DNA from: Streptomyces sp. NBC_00271
GTDB lineage: Bacteria; Actinomycetota; Actinomycetes; Streptomycetales; Streptomycetaceae
Assembly: GCF_036178845.1 (NCBI RefSeq)
Contig: NZ_CP108070.1
Coordinates: 5,456,001-5,520,000, forward strand
Reading direction: 5' to 3'
DNA: 64,000 nucleotides
The notes under the pieces were generated by a model, which saw only the letters and a program-made list of their open reading frames with translations, was not told the origin of the DNA and made no database searches. Both the position numbers and the translations under genes were made by a program. Positions 1 through 7,209 of this stretch are shown one piece after another. The stretch's first letter is position 1. Each line of letters opens with the position of its first letter.

Positions 1-839
1 GCCGACTCGACGTCCGCGTCGTCGAAGACGACCGCCGCGCCCTTCCCGCCCAGCTCCATCAACTGGCGTTTCATCCCGCGCCCGCACACCTCGGCGATGC
101 GCTGCCCCACCGCCGTCGAGCCGGTGAAGCTGACCATGTCCACGTCCTCGCAGTCCACGGCCGCCTCGCCGACCTCCGCGCGCGAACCGCTCACCACGTT
201 CACGACACCCGGCGGTACGCCCGCCGCCTCCAGTGCCTGAGCCATCCGGTACACGGAGAGCGGGTCCTGCGGGGCGGGCTTCACGACCACCGTGTTGCCC
301 ATGGCCAGGGCGGGGGCGATCTTGCCTGCCGGATTGGCCCAGGGATTGTTGTAGGAAGTGACGCAGGTGACGACGCCGACCGGCTGGCGGACGGCGAGGG
401 CGCCCATGACCGCCGCCTTCCCGAACGGCCCGGCCTCGTTGATCTGCGGCGGCAGCGGCTGCTCGACGGGCTCCACGCGCGCGTAGCGCCGGAAACGGGC
501 CGCGCCCACCCCCACCTGCATCCCGCGCGCGGTCCCGGTCGTGGCACCGCTCTCGGCCTGGGCGAGATCGGCGTAGGAGAGGAAGTTGCGCCGGATGACG
601 TCCGCCGCCCGGCCGAGGAGCGCCGCGCGCTCCTCGGGGGGCGTCCGCGACCACGGTCCGAAGGCCTCGCGGGCCGCGGCGGCGGCCGCGTGCACCTGCT
701 TCCGCGAGGCCTCCGGCGCCATCCCGACGACACCCTCCGTCGCCGGGTCGATCACCTCGTAGTGCCCGTCGTCGGGCTCCACCCACGAGCCGCCGATGAA
801 CAGCCGCTGCTCGTCGCCCGGCCCCCGCACGTCGGTCAC
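1..839 (-). CDS. Aldehyde dehydrogenase, N-terminal part (cut by window edge)
   Basis: NAD(P)-dependent oxidation of an aldehyde to a carboxylic acid. About 279 N-terminal residues are visible. They contain the family signatures VVVKPAP (Lys near residue 187, NADP/NAD ribose contact), FTGST (about 239-243, nucleotide-binding turn) and ELGGK (about 263-267, whose Glu is the general base). The catalytic Cys lies beyond the left edge, so activity cannot be confirmed. The GTG start overlaps the TGA stop of the upstream amidohydrolase gene (GTGA), so the two are translationally coupled. It is the last visible gene of a leftward operon (LLM oxidoreductase, amidohydrolase, ALDH) that starts behind two copies of the shared palindromic operator. 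The family is certain; the substrate is unknown. Confidence 0.9.
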   Translation of the reverse strand, partial: MTDVRGPGDEQRLFIGGSWVEPDDGHYEVIDPATEGVVGMAPEASRKQVHAAAAAAREAFGPWSRTPPEERAALLGRAADVIRRNFLSYADLAQAESGATTGTARGMQVGVGAARFRRYARVEPVEQPLPPQINEAGPFGKAAVMGALAVRQPVGVVTCVTSYNNPWANPAGKIAPALAMGNTVVVKPAPQDPLSVYRMAQALEAAGVPPGVVNVVSGSRAEVGEAAVDCEDVDMVSFTGSTAVGQRIAEVCGRGMKRQLMELGGKGAAVVFDDADVES

Positions 840-2566
840 CTCGTACTCACCGTCTCCGTGTCCCGGCCGGAGCGCAGCACCTTCCCCGGTACGGCGCCCG
901 TCACCACGTCTCCCCGGATCGACTCGACCCCGTTGACCCAGACCGCCGTGATGCCGATCGCCCTGGAGTCGAGCCGGGGGCTTTCTCCCGGCAGGTCGTG
1001 CACCAGGGTGGCCTTGCCGGCGTCGATGCGCTCCGGGTCGAACAGCACGAGGTCCGCATGGAAGCCCTCCGCGATCCGCCCGCGTTCCCTCAGTCCGAAG
1101 AGGCGCGCCGGGTCGTCCGTGAGCATCTTCACGGCCGCCTCCAGCGTGGTCAGCTTCCGCCCGCGCAGACAGTCCCCGAGGAACCGGGTCGTGTACGGGG
1201 CCCCGCACATGCGGTCGAGATGGGCGCCCGCGTCCGAGCCGCCGAGCATGACGTCCGGGTGCTGCCAGGTCTCGGCGCGCAGCGTCCAGGAGTCGGTGTC
1301 GTTGTCGGTGGGCATGGGCCACAGCACCGTCCGCAGGTCGTCGTGCGCGCAGATCTCGACCAGGCACTCGAAGGGCTCCTGGTGGCGCCGGGCCGCGATG
1401 TCCTTCACGACCTGCCCGGTGAGGCCGTCGTTCGCCGGGCTGTAGGTGTCCCCGATGACGTACCGGCCGAAGTTGGCGAGGCGGCGGAAGACGCCCGCCT
1501 CCTTGCTGTTCGCCCGGGCCAGCATCTCGGCGCGCACGGAGGGGTCCCTGAGCCGTGCGATGCGTTCCGGGACGGGCAGGGCGAGGATCGGGCCCCACCC
1601 GGGGATCAGGTTCAGCGCGCAGAACGTGCCCAGGGACATGTTCATGGGGGTGAGGATCGGCATGGTGAGGGCCACCACCCGGCCGCCCGCCTTCCGCGCC
1701 CGTTCGCTCGCGACCAGCTGCCTCGGTACGCGCTCGGGGACGGCGGCGTCGATGGTCAGCACGTTCCAGTTGAGCGGACGGCCCGCCGCCGCGCTCATCT
1801 CGACGAAGAGGTCGATCTCGTCGTCGCTGAACTGATCGAGGCAGCCGGCGACGATCGCCTCGATCTGGGTGCCCTCGTGCTCGCCGACGGCCCTGCTCAA
1901 AGCCAGCAGCTCCGCGGGCTTCGCGTGCCGGGAGGCGACCGGTCTCCCGTCGCCGTCGGAGTGGGTGGAGGACTGGGTGGTGGACAGGCCCCAGCCGCCG
2001 GCGTCCATCGCCTCGTGGAAGAGGGTGAGCATCCGCTCCAGCTGCTCCCCGGTCGGCTGGCCGCCCACCGCGTCCGCGCCCATCACGTACCGCCGCAGCG
2101 CGCAGTGCCCCACCATGAAGCCCGCGTTGACGGCGATCCGCCCCTCCAGGGCGTCGAGGTAGTCGCCGAAGCTGTGCCAGTTCCAGGGCGCCCCCTCCTC
2201 CAGGGCGACCAGCGACATCCCCTCGACCTTGGACATCATGCGGCGGGTGTAGTCGGCGTCCTCGGGCCGTGCCGGGTTCAGCGGGGCGAGGGTGAAGCCG
2301 CAGTTGCCGCCCGCGACCGTCGTCACCCCGTGGTTCAGGGACGGGGTGGCGTAGGGGTCCCAGAAGAGCTGGGCGTCGTAGTGCGTGTGCGGGTCGACGA
2401 ATCCGGGCGCGAGGACGAGACCGTAGGCGTCCTCGCTCGTGCGGGACGCCTCCGTGACCGTGCCGATCGCGGCGATACGGCCGTCGCGGATGCCGACGTC
2501 CGCGGTGTAGCCGGGCGCGCCCGTGCCGTCCACGACGGTCGCGCCCTTGATGACGTGGTCGAGCAT
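836..2566 (-). CDS. N-acyl-D-amino-acid deacylase family amidohydrolase
   Basis: Amidohydrolase-superfamily protein of 576 aa, the usual size for the D-aminoacylase / dihydroorotase-like group. The metal-binding DPHTHYD motif sits at residues 59-65 (His60, His62). A GGSDAGAH segment near residue 440 carries the conserved late Asp. Members hydrolyse N-acyl bonds of D-amino acids, or cyclic amides, in the cytoplasm. An AGGAGG ribosome site precedes the ATG. It lies 13 bp after the LLM oxidoreductase stop and overlaps the ALDH start, so the three form one operon. Annotation beyond the superfamily is uncertain: in operons with LLM and acyl-CoA enzymes such proteins may act on other amide, lactone or lactam substrates. 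Confidence 0.85.
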   Translation of the reverse strand: MLDHVIKGATVVDGTGAPGYTADVGIRDGRIAAIGTVTEASRTSEDAYGLVLAPGFVDPHTHYDAQLFWDPYATPSLNHGVTTVAGGNCGFTLAPLNPARPEDADYTRRMMSKVEGMSLVALEEGAPWNWHSFGDYLDALEGRIAVNAGFMVGHCALRRYVMGADAVGGQPTGEQLERMLTLFHEAMDAGGWGLSTTQSSTHSDGDGRPVASRHAKPAELLALSRAVGEHEGTQIEAIVAGCLDQFSDDEIDLFVEMSAAAGRPLNWNVLTIDAAVPERVPRQLVASERARKAGGRVVALTMPILTPMNMSLGTFCALNLIPGWGPILALPVPERIARLRDPSVRAEMLARANSKEAGVFRRLANFGRYVIGDTYSPANDGLTGQVVKDIAARRHQEPFECLVEICAHDDLRTVLWPMPTDNDTDSWTLRAETWQHPDVMLGGSDAGAHLDRMCGAPYTTRFLGDCLRGRKLTTLEAAVKMLTDDPARLFGLRERGRIAEGFHADLVLFDPERIDAGKATLVHDLPGESPRLDSRAIGITAVWVNGVESIRGDVVTGAVPGKVLRSGRDTETVSTR

Positions 2567-2579
2567 GGCCGCACCCTCC

Positions 2580-3698
2580 TCAGACCGCTTGGCGGAAACG
2601 GGTCGTCCGGTGCACCGGATCCGTGTCGATCTTCGGGATCACGTGCTCCCCGATCAGCCGGATCGTCTGCAGGGTCTCCTCCTTCGGGACCCCGACCGGC
2701 AGCCCGAAGGAGAGCTGGTCGGCGCCCGCCTGCTCCCAGCGCTTGCACTGGGTGAGCACCTCGTCCGGGTCGCCGCAGATCAACAGCTCCTCCTCGATGA
2801 GGAGTTCGACGAACTCGGCGTTGTACTCGGGGAGCGTCTCCGGCCAGACGGGGAAGCCCTCGGGGCGCGGGAAGGTGTCGTGGTAGCGGAAGACGAGGGA
2901 GGGGAGGTAGTGCAGTCCGCCGCCGACCGCGATCCGTATCGCCTCGTCGTGCGTCGGCGCGCAGATGGCGGTGGTCGTCACCATCACGTTGTCGTTGACG
3001 AAGGCCCCGACGGGCTCGGCGTCCACGATGGCGGTCTTGTACTGCTGGAGCACCCACTCCATGTCGGAGACCTTCTGCACGCTGAAGCCGAGCACGCCCA
3101 GGCCCTTGCGAGCGGCCATGGCGTACGAGGGCGGCGACCCGGCGGCGTACCACATGGCGGGGTGCGCCTTCCCGTACGGCTTGGGGAGCACCTTGCGGGG
3201 CGGGAGCTGCCAGTGCTTGCCCTGGAACCCGACGTACTCCTCCTGGAGCCACATCTTCGGGAACTCGGCGATGGTCTCTTCCCAGATCTCCTTGGTGTAG
3301 TTCATGTCGGTGATGCCGGGGAGGAAGCCGAGGATCTCGTGGCTGCCCGCGCCGCGCCCGCTGCCGAACTCGAAGCGGTTCTCGCTGAGGTGGTCGAGCA
3401 TGGCGACCTTCTCGGCGACCTTCACCGGGTGATTGACCTGGGCGAGCGGGTTGAAGATGCCCGAACCGAGGTGGATGCGGTCCGTGGCGTGGGCGAGATA
3501 GCCGAGGTAGACGTCGTTCGCCGAGAGGTGCGAGTACTCCTCCAGGAAGTGGTGCTCGGACGCCCAGGCGTACTTGAAGCCGGACTTGTCCGCCTGGATG
3601 ACGTACTCGGTCTCCTCCATCAGCGCCTTGTGCTCCGCGAGCGGGTCGGTCTCGGCGCGCTTGCCCACGTATCCCTGTACAAAGAGCCCGAATTCCAA
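2580..3698 (-). CDS. LLM-class flavin-dependent oxidoreductase (luciferase-like)
   Basis: TIM-barrel luciferase-like monooxygenase/oxidoreductase of 372 aa, using FMN or F420. The N-terminus (MEFGLFVQGYVG), the WASEHHFLEEY segment and the GSGRGAG loop (about residues 113-119) are typical of alkanal-monooxygenase-type LLM proteins. The start is a TTG: the in-frame codons just upstream run into a TGA and no Shine-Dalgarno is present, so the mRNA probably has no leader or a very short one. Operator copies lie 27 and 89 bp upstream. It heads the operon with the deacylase-like amidohydrolase and ALDH. An LLM monooxygenase feeding an ALDH would fit an alcohol/aldehyde oxidation route, but that is inference. 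Confidence 0.88.
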   Translation of the reverse strand: MEFGLFVQGYVGKRAETDPLAEHKALMEETEYVIQADKSGFKYAWASEHHFLEEYSHLSANDVYLGYLAHATDRIHLGSGIFNPLAQVNHPVKVAEKVAMLDHLSENRFEFGSGRGAGSHEILGFLPGITDMNYTKEIWEETIAEFPKMWLQEEYVGFQGKHWQLPPRKVLPKPYGKAHPAMWYAAGSPPSYAMAARKGLGVLGFSVQKVSDMEWVLQQYKTAIVDAEPVGAFVNDNVMVTTTAICAPTHDEAIRIAVGGGLHYLPSLVFRYHDTFPRPEGFPVWPETLPEYNAEFVELLIEEELLICGDPDEVLTQCKRWEQAGADQLSFGLPVGVPKEETLQTIRLIGEHVIPKIDTDPVHRTTRFRQAV

Positions 3699-3724
3699 GG
3701 AGGTTCACCGTCCCCAGTATGTTT

Positions 3725-3739
3725 CTGACTATCCGTCAG
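3725..3739. promoter_or_regulatory. Shared palindromic operator, copy 1
   Basis: CTGACTATCCGTCAG. Both outer arms CTGAC/GTCAG of the consensus CTGACGGNCCGTCAG are intact. It lies 27 bp upstream of the TTG start of the LLM oxidoreductase at 3698, where a -35 element would be expected for a near-leaderless transcript. Confidence 0.8.
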
Positions 3740-3786
3740 ATTGGCTTGCCGCCGACTGTTGCACCACGGGCCTGCACCGTCAATAC

Positions 3787-3801
3787 CTGACTGCCCGTCA
3801 G
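3787..3801. promoter_or_regulatory. Shared palindromic operator, copy 2
   Basis: CTGACTGCCCGTCAG, 62 bp from copy 1 and overlapping the TGA stop codon of the SDR gene. With copy 1 it forms a double site ahead of the LLM-amidohydrolase-ALDH operon. Confidence 0.75.
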
Positions 3802-4574
3802 ATCACGCTGACCCCCGCCAGCCACCCCCCGTCGATCACGAACGGCTGCCCGGTGATGTACGAGGAGTCCTCGGAGGTCAGGAACAGGGCGAGCCGGGCG
3901 ACCTCCTCGGGCCTGCCCACCCGCCCGAGCGGCACGAGCTTGCTGTACAGCTCGTCCAGGGCCCTGGTCATCTCCTCCGGATCGGCCGTCGGGTCGAGCT
4001 GGGCCGGGTTCGACATGGGGGTGTCGACGGCGCCCGGGCAGATGGCGTTGACCCGTATCCGCTGGTGCGCCAGCTCCAGAGCGGCGACCCGGGTGAGGCC
4101 GAGGATGGCGTGCTTGGTCGCCGTGTACGTGCCCACGGCCGCCATCCCGGTCATCGCGGTGTACGAGGCGGTGTTGACGATCGTGCCCCCGCCGGCCGCC
4201 GCGATCTCCCCCGCGACGGTCTTGATGCCGAGGAAGCAGCCGACCTGGTTGACCTGCACGACCTGGAGGAACTCGTCCAACGGGGTGTCGACGAGGGCGT
4301 TGAAGCGCAGGATGCCCGCGTTGTTGACCAGCCCGTCGATCCGCCCGTACGCGCCCTTCACGGCGGCGACGGCGGCCGCCCAGTCGTCCTCCCGGCCCAC
4401 GTCGAGGTGGACGTAGAGCGCGTCCAGTTCCTTGGCCACGTCCTCGCCCCGGTCGTCGAGCACGTCCGCGACGACGACCTTGGCACCCTCCGCGGCGAAC
4501 AGCCGCGCCTCCTGCTCGCCCTGCCCGCGCGCCGCCCCGGTGACGATGACGACGCGTCCGTCCAGCTTGCCCAT
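3798..4574 (-). CDS. SDR family NAD(P)-dependent oxidoreductase
   Basis: Classical short-chain dehydrogenase/reductase of 258 aa, a typical length. The Rossmann motif TGAARGQG is at 12-19, NNAG at 84-87, and the catalytic Ser137, Tyr150 and Lys154 (YTATK) are all present. It resembles 3-alpha/20-beta-hydroxysteroid dehydrogenase-like and cyclopentanol dehydrogenase-like SDRs, so it probably interconverts a secondary alcohol and a ketone on a cyclic substrate. It follows the LLM gene at 4628 in the same direction with a 53-bp gap holding a 21-bp tandem repeat. A GGGAG ribosome site precedes its ATG. Its stop codon lies inside operator copy 2 of the next operon. Confidence 0.88.
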   Translation of the reverse strand: MGKLDGRVVIVTGAARGQGEQEARLFAAEGAKVVVADVLDDRGEDVAKELDALYVHLDVGREDDWAAAVAAVKGAYGRIDGLVNNAGILRFNALVDTPLDEFLQVVQVNQVGCFLGIKTVAGEIAAAGGGTIVNTASYTAMTGMAAVGTYTATKHAILGLTRVAALELAHQRIRVNAICPGAVDTPMSNPAQLDPTADPEEMTRALDELYSKLVPLGRVGRPEEVARLALFLTSEDSSYITGQPFVIDGGWLAGVSVI

Positions 4575-4585
4575 GCCCTGACTCC

Positions 4586-4648
4586 CTGGTTGAGATGGGA
4601 TGCGGTCTGGTTGAGATGAGGTGCGGTCTAGTCGAGGTGGGGCGCGAC
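4586..4648 (-). repeat. 21-bp tandem repeat running in frame past a stop codon
   Basis: Two near-identical 21-bp units (4586-4606 and 4607-4627) and a degenerate third (4628-4648) cover the 3' end of the LLM gene and the gap to the SDR gene. Read on the minus strand, the units are in the LLM frame and encode APHLD-stop-T, APHLNQT and ASHLNQG. The TAG stop occupies the position of the CAG Gln codon in the other units. Confidence 0.7.
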
Positions 4649-5533
4649 GTCGGCGCCGAACGCCGTGATCTGGTCGACGAGCTCACTCAGCCCCCGCGCC
4701 CGGAACCGCACCTGGATCTGGTGCACCCCCATCGCCCGGTACGCCCGCAACGACTCGGCGACCGCCTCCGGGGCCCCGCTCACGGTGCGCCGCCCGACGT
4801 GCCAGTCCGGCGTGCCGACGTACAGGGGCTCGGTGATGGCCCCGACGACGAGAGGCGCGGAGATCCCCGCCTCCTCCCTGATCCGGTACAGACGGGCGAT
4901 CTGCTCCGGCAGCCGCTCGCGCGGATCCCCCTGCGGCAGCCAGCCGTCACCCCGCAGCGCGGCCCGGCGCACGGCGGCGGGCGAGGAGCCGCCGACCCAC
5001 ACGGGCACGCGCTCCTGCGCGGGCCGGGGCCGCTGCCCGAGTCCTTCGAAGTCGAACAGCTTCCCGTGGTGCACGGGGAACTCGTCGGCCCCCAGGGCGG
5101 CGCGCAGCGCGTCGATGGACTCGTCGAGCACCGCCCCCCGCCGCGCGAAGTCGGCGCCCACCGCCTCGAACTCCTCCGCCACGTGCCCGGCGCCGACCCC
5201 GAGGATCAGCCGCCCGCCGGAGAGGTGGTCGAGGGTCGCGTACTGCTTGGCCGTGACCAGCGGATGCCGCAGCCCGACGACCGCGACATGACTGAGCAGC
5301 CGTACGCGCTCGGTCACGCCCGCGAGATAGGCGAGGGTGGCGACGGGGTCGTACCAGATCGTGCTCATGGCGTCCGCGAGACGGCGCGGGACGGCCACGT
5401 GGTCGCAGCTCGCCACGTAGGCGAAGCCGGCGCGGTCGGCGGCGCGGGCGACCGCGACGAGCTCGCCGGGACCGGCGTCCGCCTCCCAGGGTTCGGCGTA
5501 GAGGGTGCTCTGGGACTGGATCGGGAGCTGCAT
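4628..5533 (-). CDS. LLM-class (probably F420-dependent) oxidoreductase
   Basis: Luciferase-like TIM-barrel protein of 301 aa from the ATG at 5533 (MQLPIQSQ). The segment LGVGAGHVAEEFEAVG and the ending with repeated hydrophobic beta strands match F420-dependent LLM enzymes of actinomycetes, which move hydride to or from F420 on alcohols, ketones or enoyl groups. The ORF stays open far upstream, through a 15-bp repeat in the gap after the amidohydrolase gene. TTG codons in the repeat (Asn-Gln-Ser-Pro-Leu units) could extend the protein, but family alignment favours the ATG. No convincing ribosome site precedes the ATG, so coupling to the amidohydrolase gene is likely. It belongs to the operon 6912 to 3798. 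Confidence 0.85.
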   Translation of the reverse strand: MQLPIQSQSTLYAEPWEADAGPGELVAVARAADRAGFAYVASCDHVAVPRRLADAMSTIWYDPVATLAYLAGVTERVRLLSHVAVVGLRHPLVTAKQYATLDHLSGGRLILGVGAGHVAEEFEAVGADFARRGAVLDESIDALRAALGADEFPVHHGKLFDFEGLGQRPRPAQERVPVWVGGSSPAAVRRAALRGDGWLPQGDPRERLPEQIARLYRIREEAGISAPLVVGAITEPLYVGTPDWHVGRRTVSGAPEAVAESLRAYRAMGVHQIQVRFRARGLSELVDQITAFGADVAPHLD

Positions 5534-5568
5534 CCCGTAGAGCAGGGGTGCGGGGTCCGACGGCGCCG

Positions 5569-5641
5569 GGTTCGACGGGGACTGGTTCGATGAAGACTGG
5601 TTCAACGGGGACTGGTTCAACGGGGACTGGTTCAACGGGGG
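5569..5641 (-). repeat. 15-bp tandem repeat between amidohydrolase and LLM genes
   Basis: About five units of GGTTCAACGGGGACT (first two units diverged, last partial). The amidohydrolase stop codon (5632-5634) falls within the last unit. In the LLM frame the units read Asn-Gln-Ser-Pro-Leu. The repeat is either a spacer or an alternative N-terminal tail of the LLM protein. Confidence 0.75.
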
Positions 5642-6912
5642 CCTCCCGGTCCGGGCCACAGCCCGTCCTCCGTCAACCCCAGCAGCTCGATGGCGTTGCC
5701 CCGGACGATCCGTTCCACCACGTCCGCGTCCAGGTGCCCCATCTGGGCCTCGCCGACCTCGCGGGACTTGGGCCAGGTGGAGTCGGAGTGGGGGTAGTCG
5801 GTCTCGTAGAGGACGTTCGGGACCCCGATGGCATCGAGGTTCCGCAGGCCGAACGCGTCGTCGAAGAAGCAGCCGTAGACGTGGTCGGCGAAGAGTTCGG
5901 ACGGCGGGCGGTGGACCTTGTCGGCGACGCCGCCCCAGCCGCGGTTCTCCTCCCAGACCACGTCGGCGCGCTCCAGGATGTAGGGGATCCAGCCGATCTG
6001 GCCCTCCGCGTACATGACCTTGAGGTTCGGGAAGCGTTCGAACTTGCCGCTCATCAGCCAGTCGACCATCGAGAAGCAGCAGTTGGCGAAGGTGATGGTG
6101 GAGCCGACGGCAGGCGGCGCGTCGGCCGAGGTCGAGGGCATCCTGCTGCTGGAGCCGATGTGCATGGCGACGACCGTGCCGGTCTCGTCGCAGGCGGCGA
6201 GGAAGGGGTCCCAGTCGTCGGTGTGGACGGAGGGGAGTCCGAGGTGGGGCGGGATCTCGGAGAAGGCGACCGCGCGGACGCCACGGGCGGCGTTGCGGCG
6301 CACTTCCGCGGCGGCGAGTTCCGGGTCCCAGAGGGGTACGAGGGTGAGCGGAATGAGCCGGCCGTGGGCCGCCGGGCCGCACCACTCCTCCACCATCCAG
6401 TCGTTGTAGGCCTTCACGCCGAGCAGGCCCAGCTCACGGTCCTTGGCCTCGGTGAAGGTCTGGCCGCAAAAGCGCGGGAAGGTGGGGAAACAGAGCGCGG
6501 ACTGGACGTGGTTGACGTCCATGTCGGCGAGACGCTGGGGGACGTCGTACGAGCCGGGGCGCATCTGCTCGTACGTGATGATCTCCAGCCGTATCTCGTC
6601 CCTGTCGTAGCCGACGGCGGTGTCGAGGCGGGTGAGGGGCCGGTGCAGGTCCTCGTAGACCCACCAGTCGCCGATGGGTCCGTCGTCGCCGGGGCCGCCC
6701 ATCACCGGGGCGAACCTGCCGCCGAGGAAGGTCATCTCCTTCAGCGGCGCGCGGACGATGCGGGGTCCGGTGTCCTGGTACTTCGCGGGGAGGCGGTCGC
6801 GCCAGACGCCGGGTGGCTCCACGGTGTGGTCGTCCACGGAGATGATCTTCGGGAACGGGGTCGTGGACGCCTGGGCGGCCTCAGTGGTCCTCGTGGTCTC
6901 CATACGGCTCAC
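5632..6912 (-). CDS. Amidohydrolase family 2 (ACMSD-like) metal-dependent hydrolase
   Basis: TIM-barrel metal hydrolase/decarboxylase of 426 aa, related to 2-amino-3-carboxymuconate-semialdehyde decarboxylase. The N-terminal SVDDHTVEPP strand, the VAMHIGSSS segment and the C-terminal ETDYPHSDSTWP motif (metal/catalytic Asp-His region) are diagnostic of the large actinobacterial subgroup found beside LLM and acyl-CoA genes. It starts with GTG (VSRMETT), with an ATG three codons in as an alternative. It is a paralogue of the protein at 45191-46384 (shared NAARGV..AV.FSEIP core). Operator copy 3 is 12 bp upstream. It is the first gene of a leftward operon with an LLM enzyme and an SDR. The chemistry (decarboxylation or hydrolysis) is not settled by sequence. 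Confidence 0.88.
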   Translation of the reverse strand: MSRMETTRTTEAAQASTTPFPKIISVDDHTVEPPGVWRDRLPAKYQDTGPRIVRAPLKEMTFLGGRFAPVMGGPGDDGPIGDWWVYEDLHRPLTRLDTAVGYDRDEIRLEIITYEQMRPGSYDVPQRLADMDVNHVQSALCFPTFPRFCGQTFTEAKDRELGLLGVKAYNDWMVEEWCGPAAHGRLIPLTLVPLWDPELAAAEVRRNAARGVRAVAFSEIPPHLGLPSVHTDDWDPFLAACDETGTVVAMHIGSSSRMPSTSADAPPAVGSTITFANCCFSMVDWLMSGKFERFPNLKVMYAEGQIGWIPYILERADVVWEENRGWGGVADKVHRPPSELFADHVYGCFFDDAFGLRNLDAIGVPNVLYETDYPHSDSTWPKSREVGEAQMGHLDADVVERIVRGNAIELLGLTEDGLWPGPGGPR

Positions 6913-6924
6913 GGTAGCGCCGAT

Positions 6925-6939
6925 CTGACGACCCGTCAG
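6925..6939. promoter_or_regulatory. Shared palindromic operator, copy 3
   Basis: CTGACGACCCGTCAG, ending 12 bp before the GTG start of the amidohydrolase at 6912. It sits in the intergenic stretch between that gene and divergent afsR, at the amidohydrolase end. I see no other clear element in the rest of the gap up to 7184. Confidence 0.8.
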
Positions 6940-7184
6940 CTATCCGTAAGCCACCCATCGGCTGCCCGCCGCCAACTCATCGCCTCCCGCCGCCAACTCG
7001 CGGCCGCCCGCTCCGCCGCCGTACGCCCCCGCACGCCTCTGGAATGGGCGGCTCTGTGCGGAGATGTGCGCAGGGGTTGTGAGAGCCCTGTGATTCCCCG
7101 TGCCTGTACGGTGTGCGCGCCTGTGATCGCCGTCTCGCACGGCTGACGCATCCGCCATGAACAAGGCAAACTGGCCTCGTAGTA

Positions 7185-7199
7185 CTGACGGTTCGGCAG
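7185..7199. promoter_or_regulatory. Degenerate operator-like site directly before afsR
   Basis: CTGACGGTTCGGCAG matches the consensus CTGACGGNCCGTCAG at 12 of 14 specified bases. It ends 10 bp before the afsR ATG and overlaps its ribosome site (AGGGGGA). It may be a weak operator or chance. Confidence 0.35.
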
Positions 7200-7209
7200 G
7201 GGGACGGCG

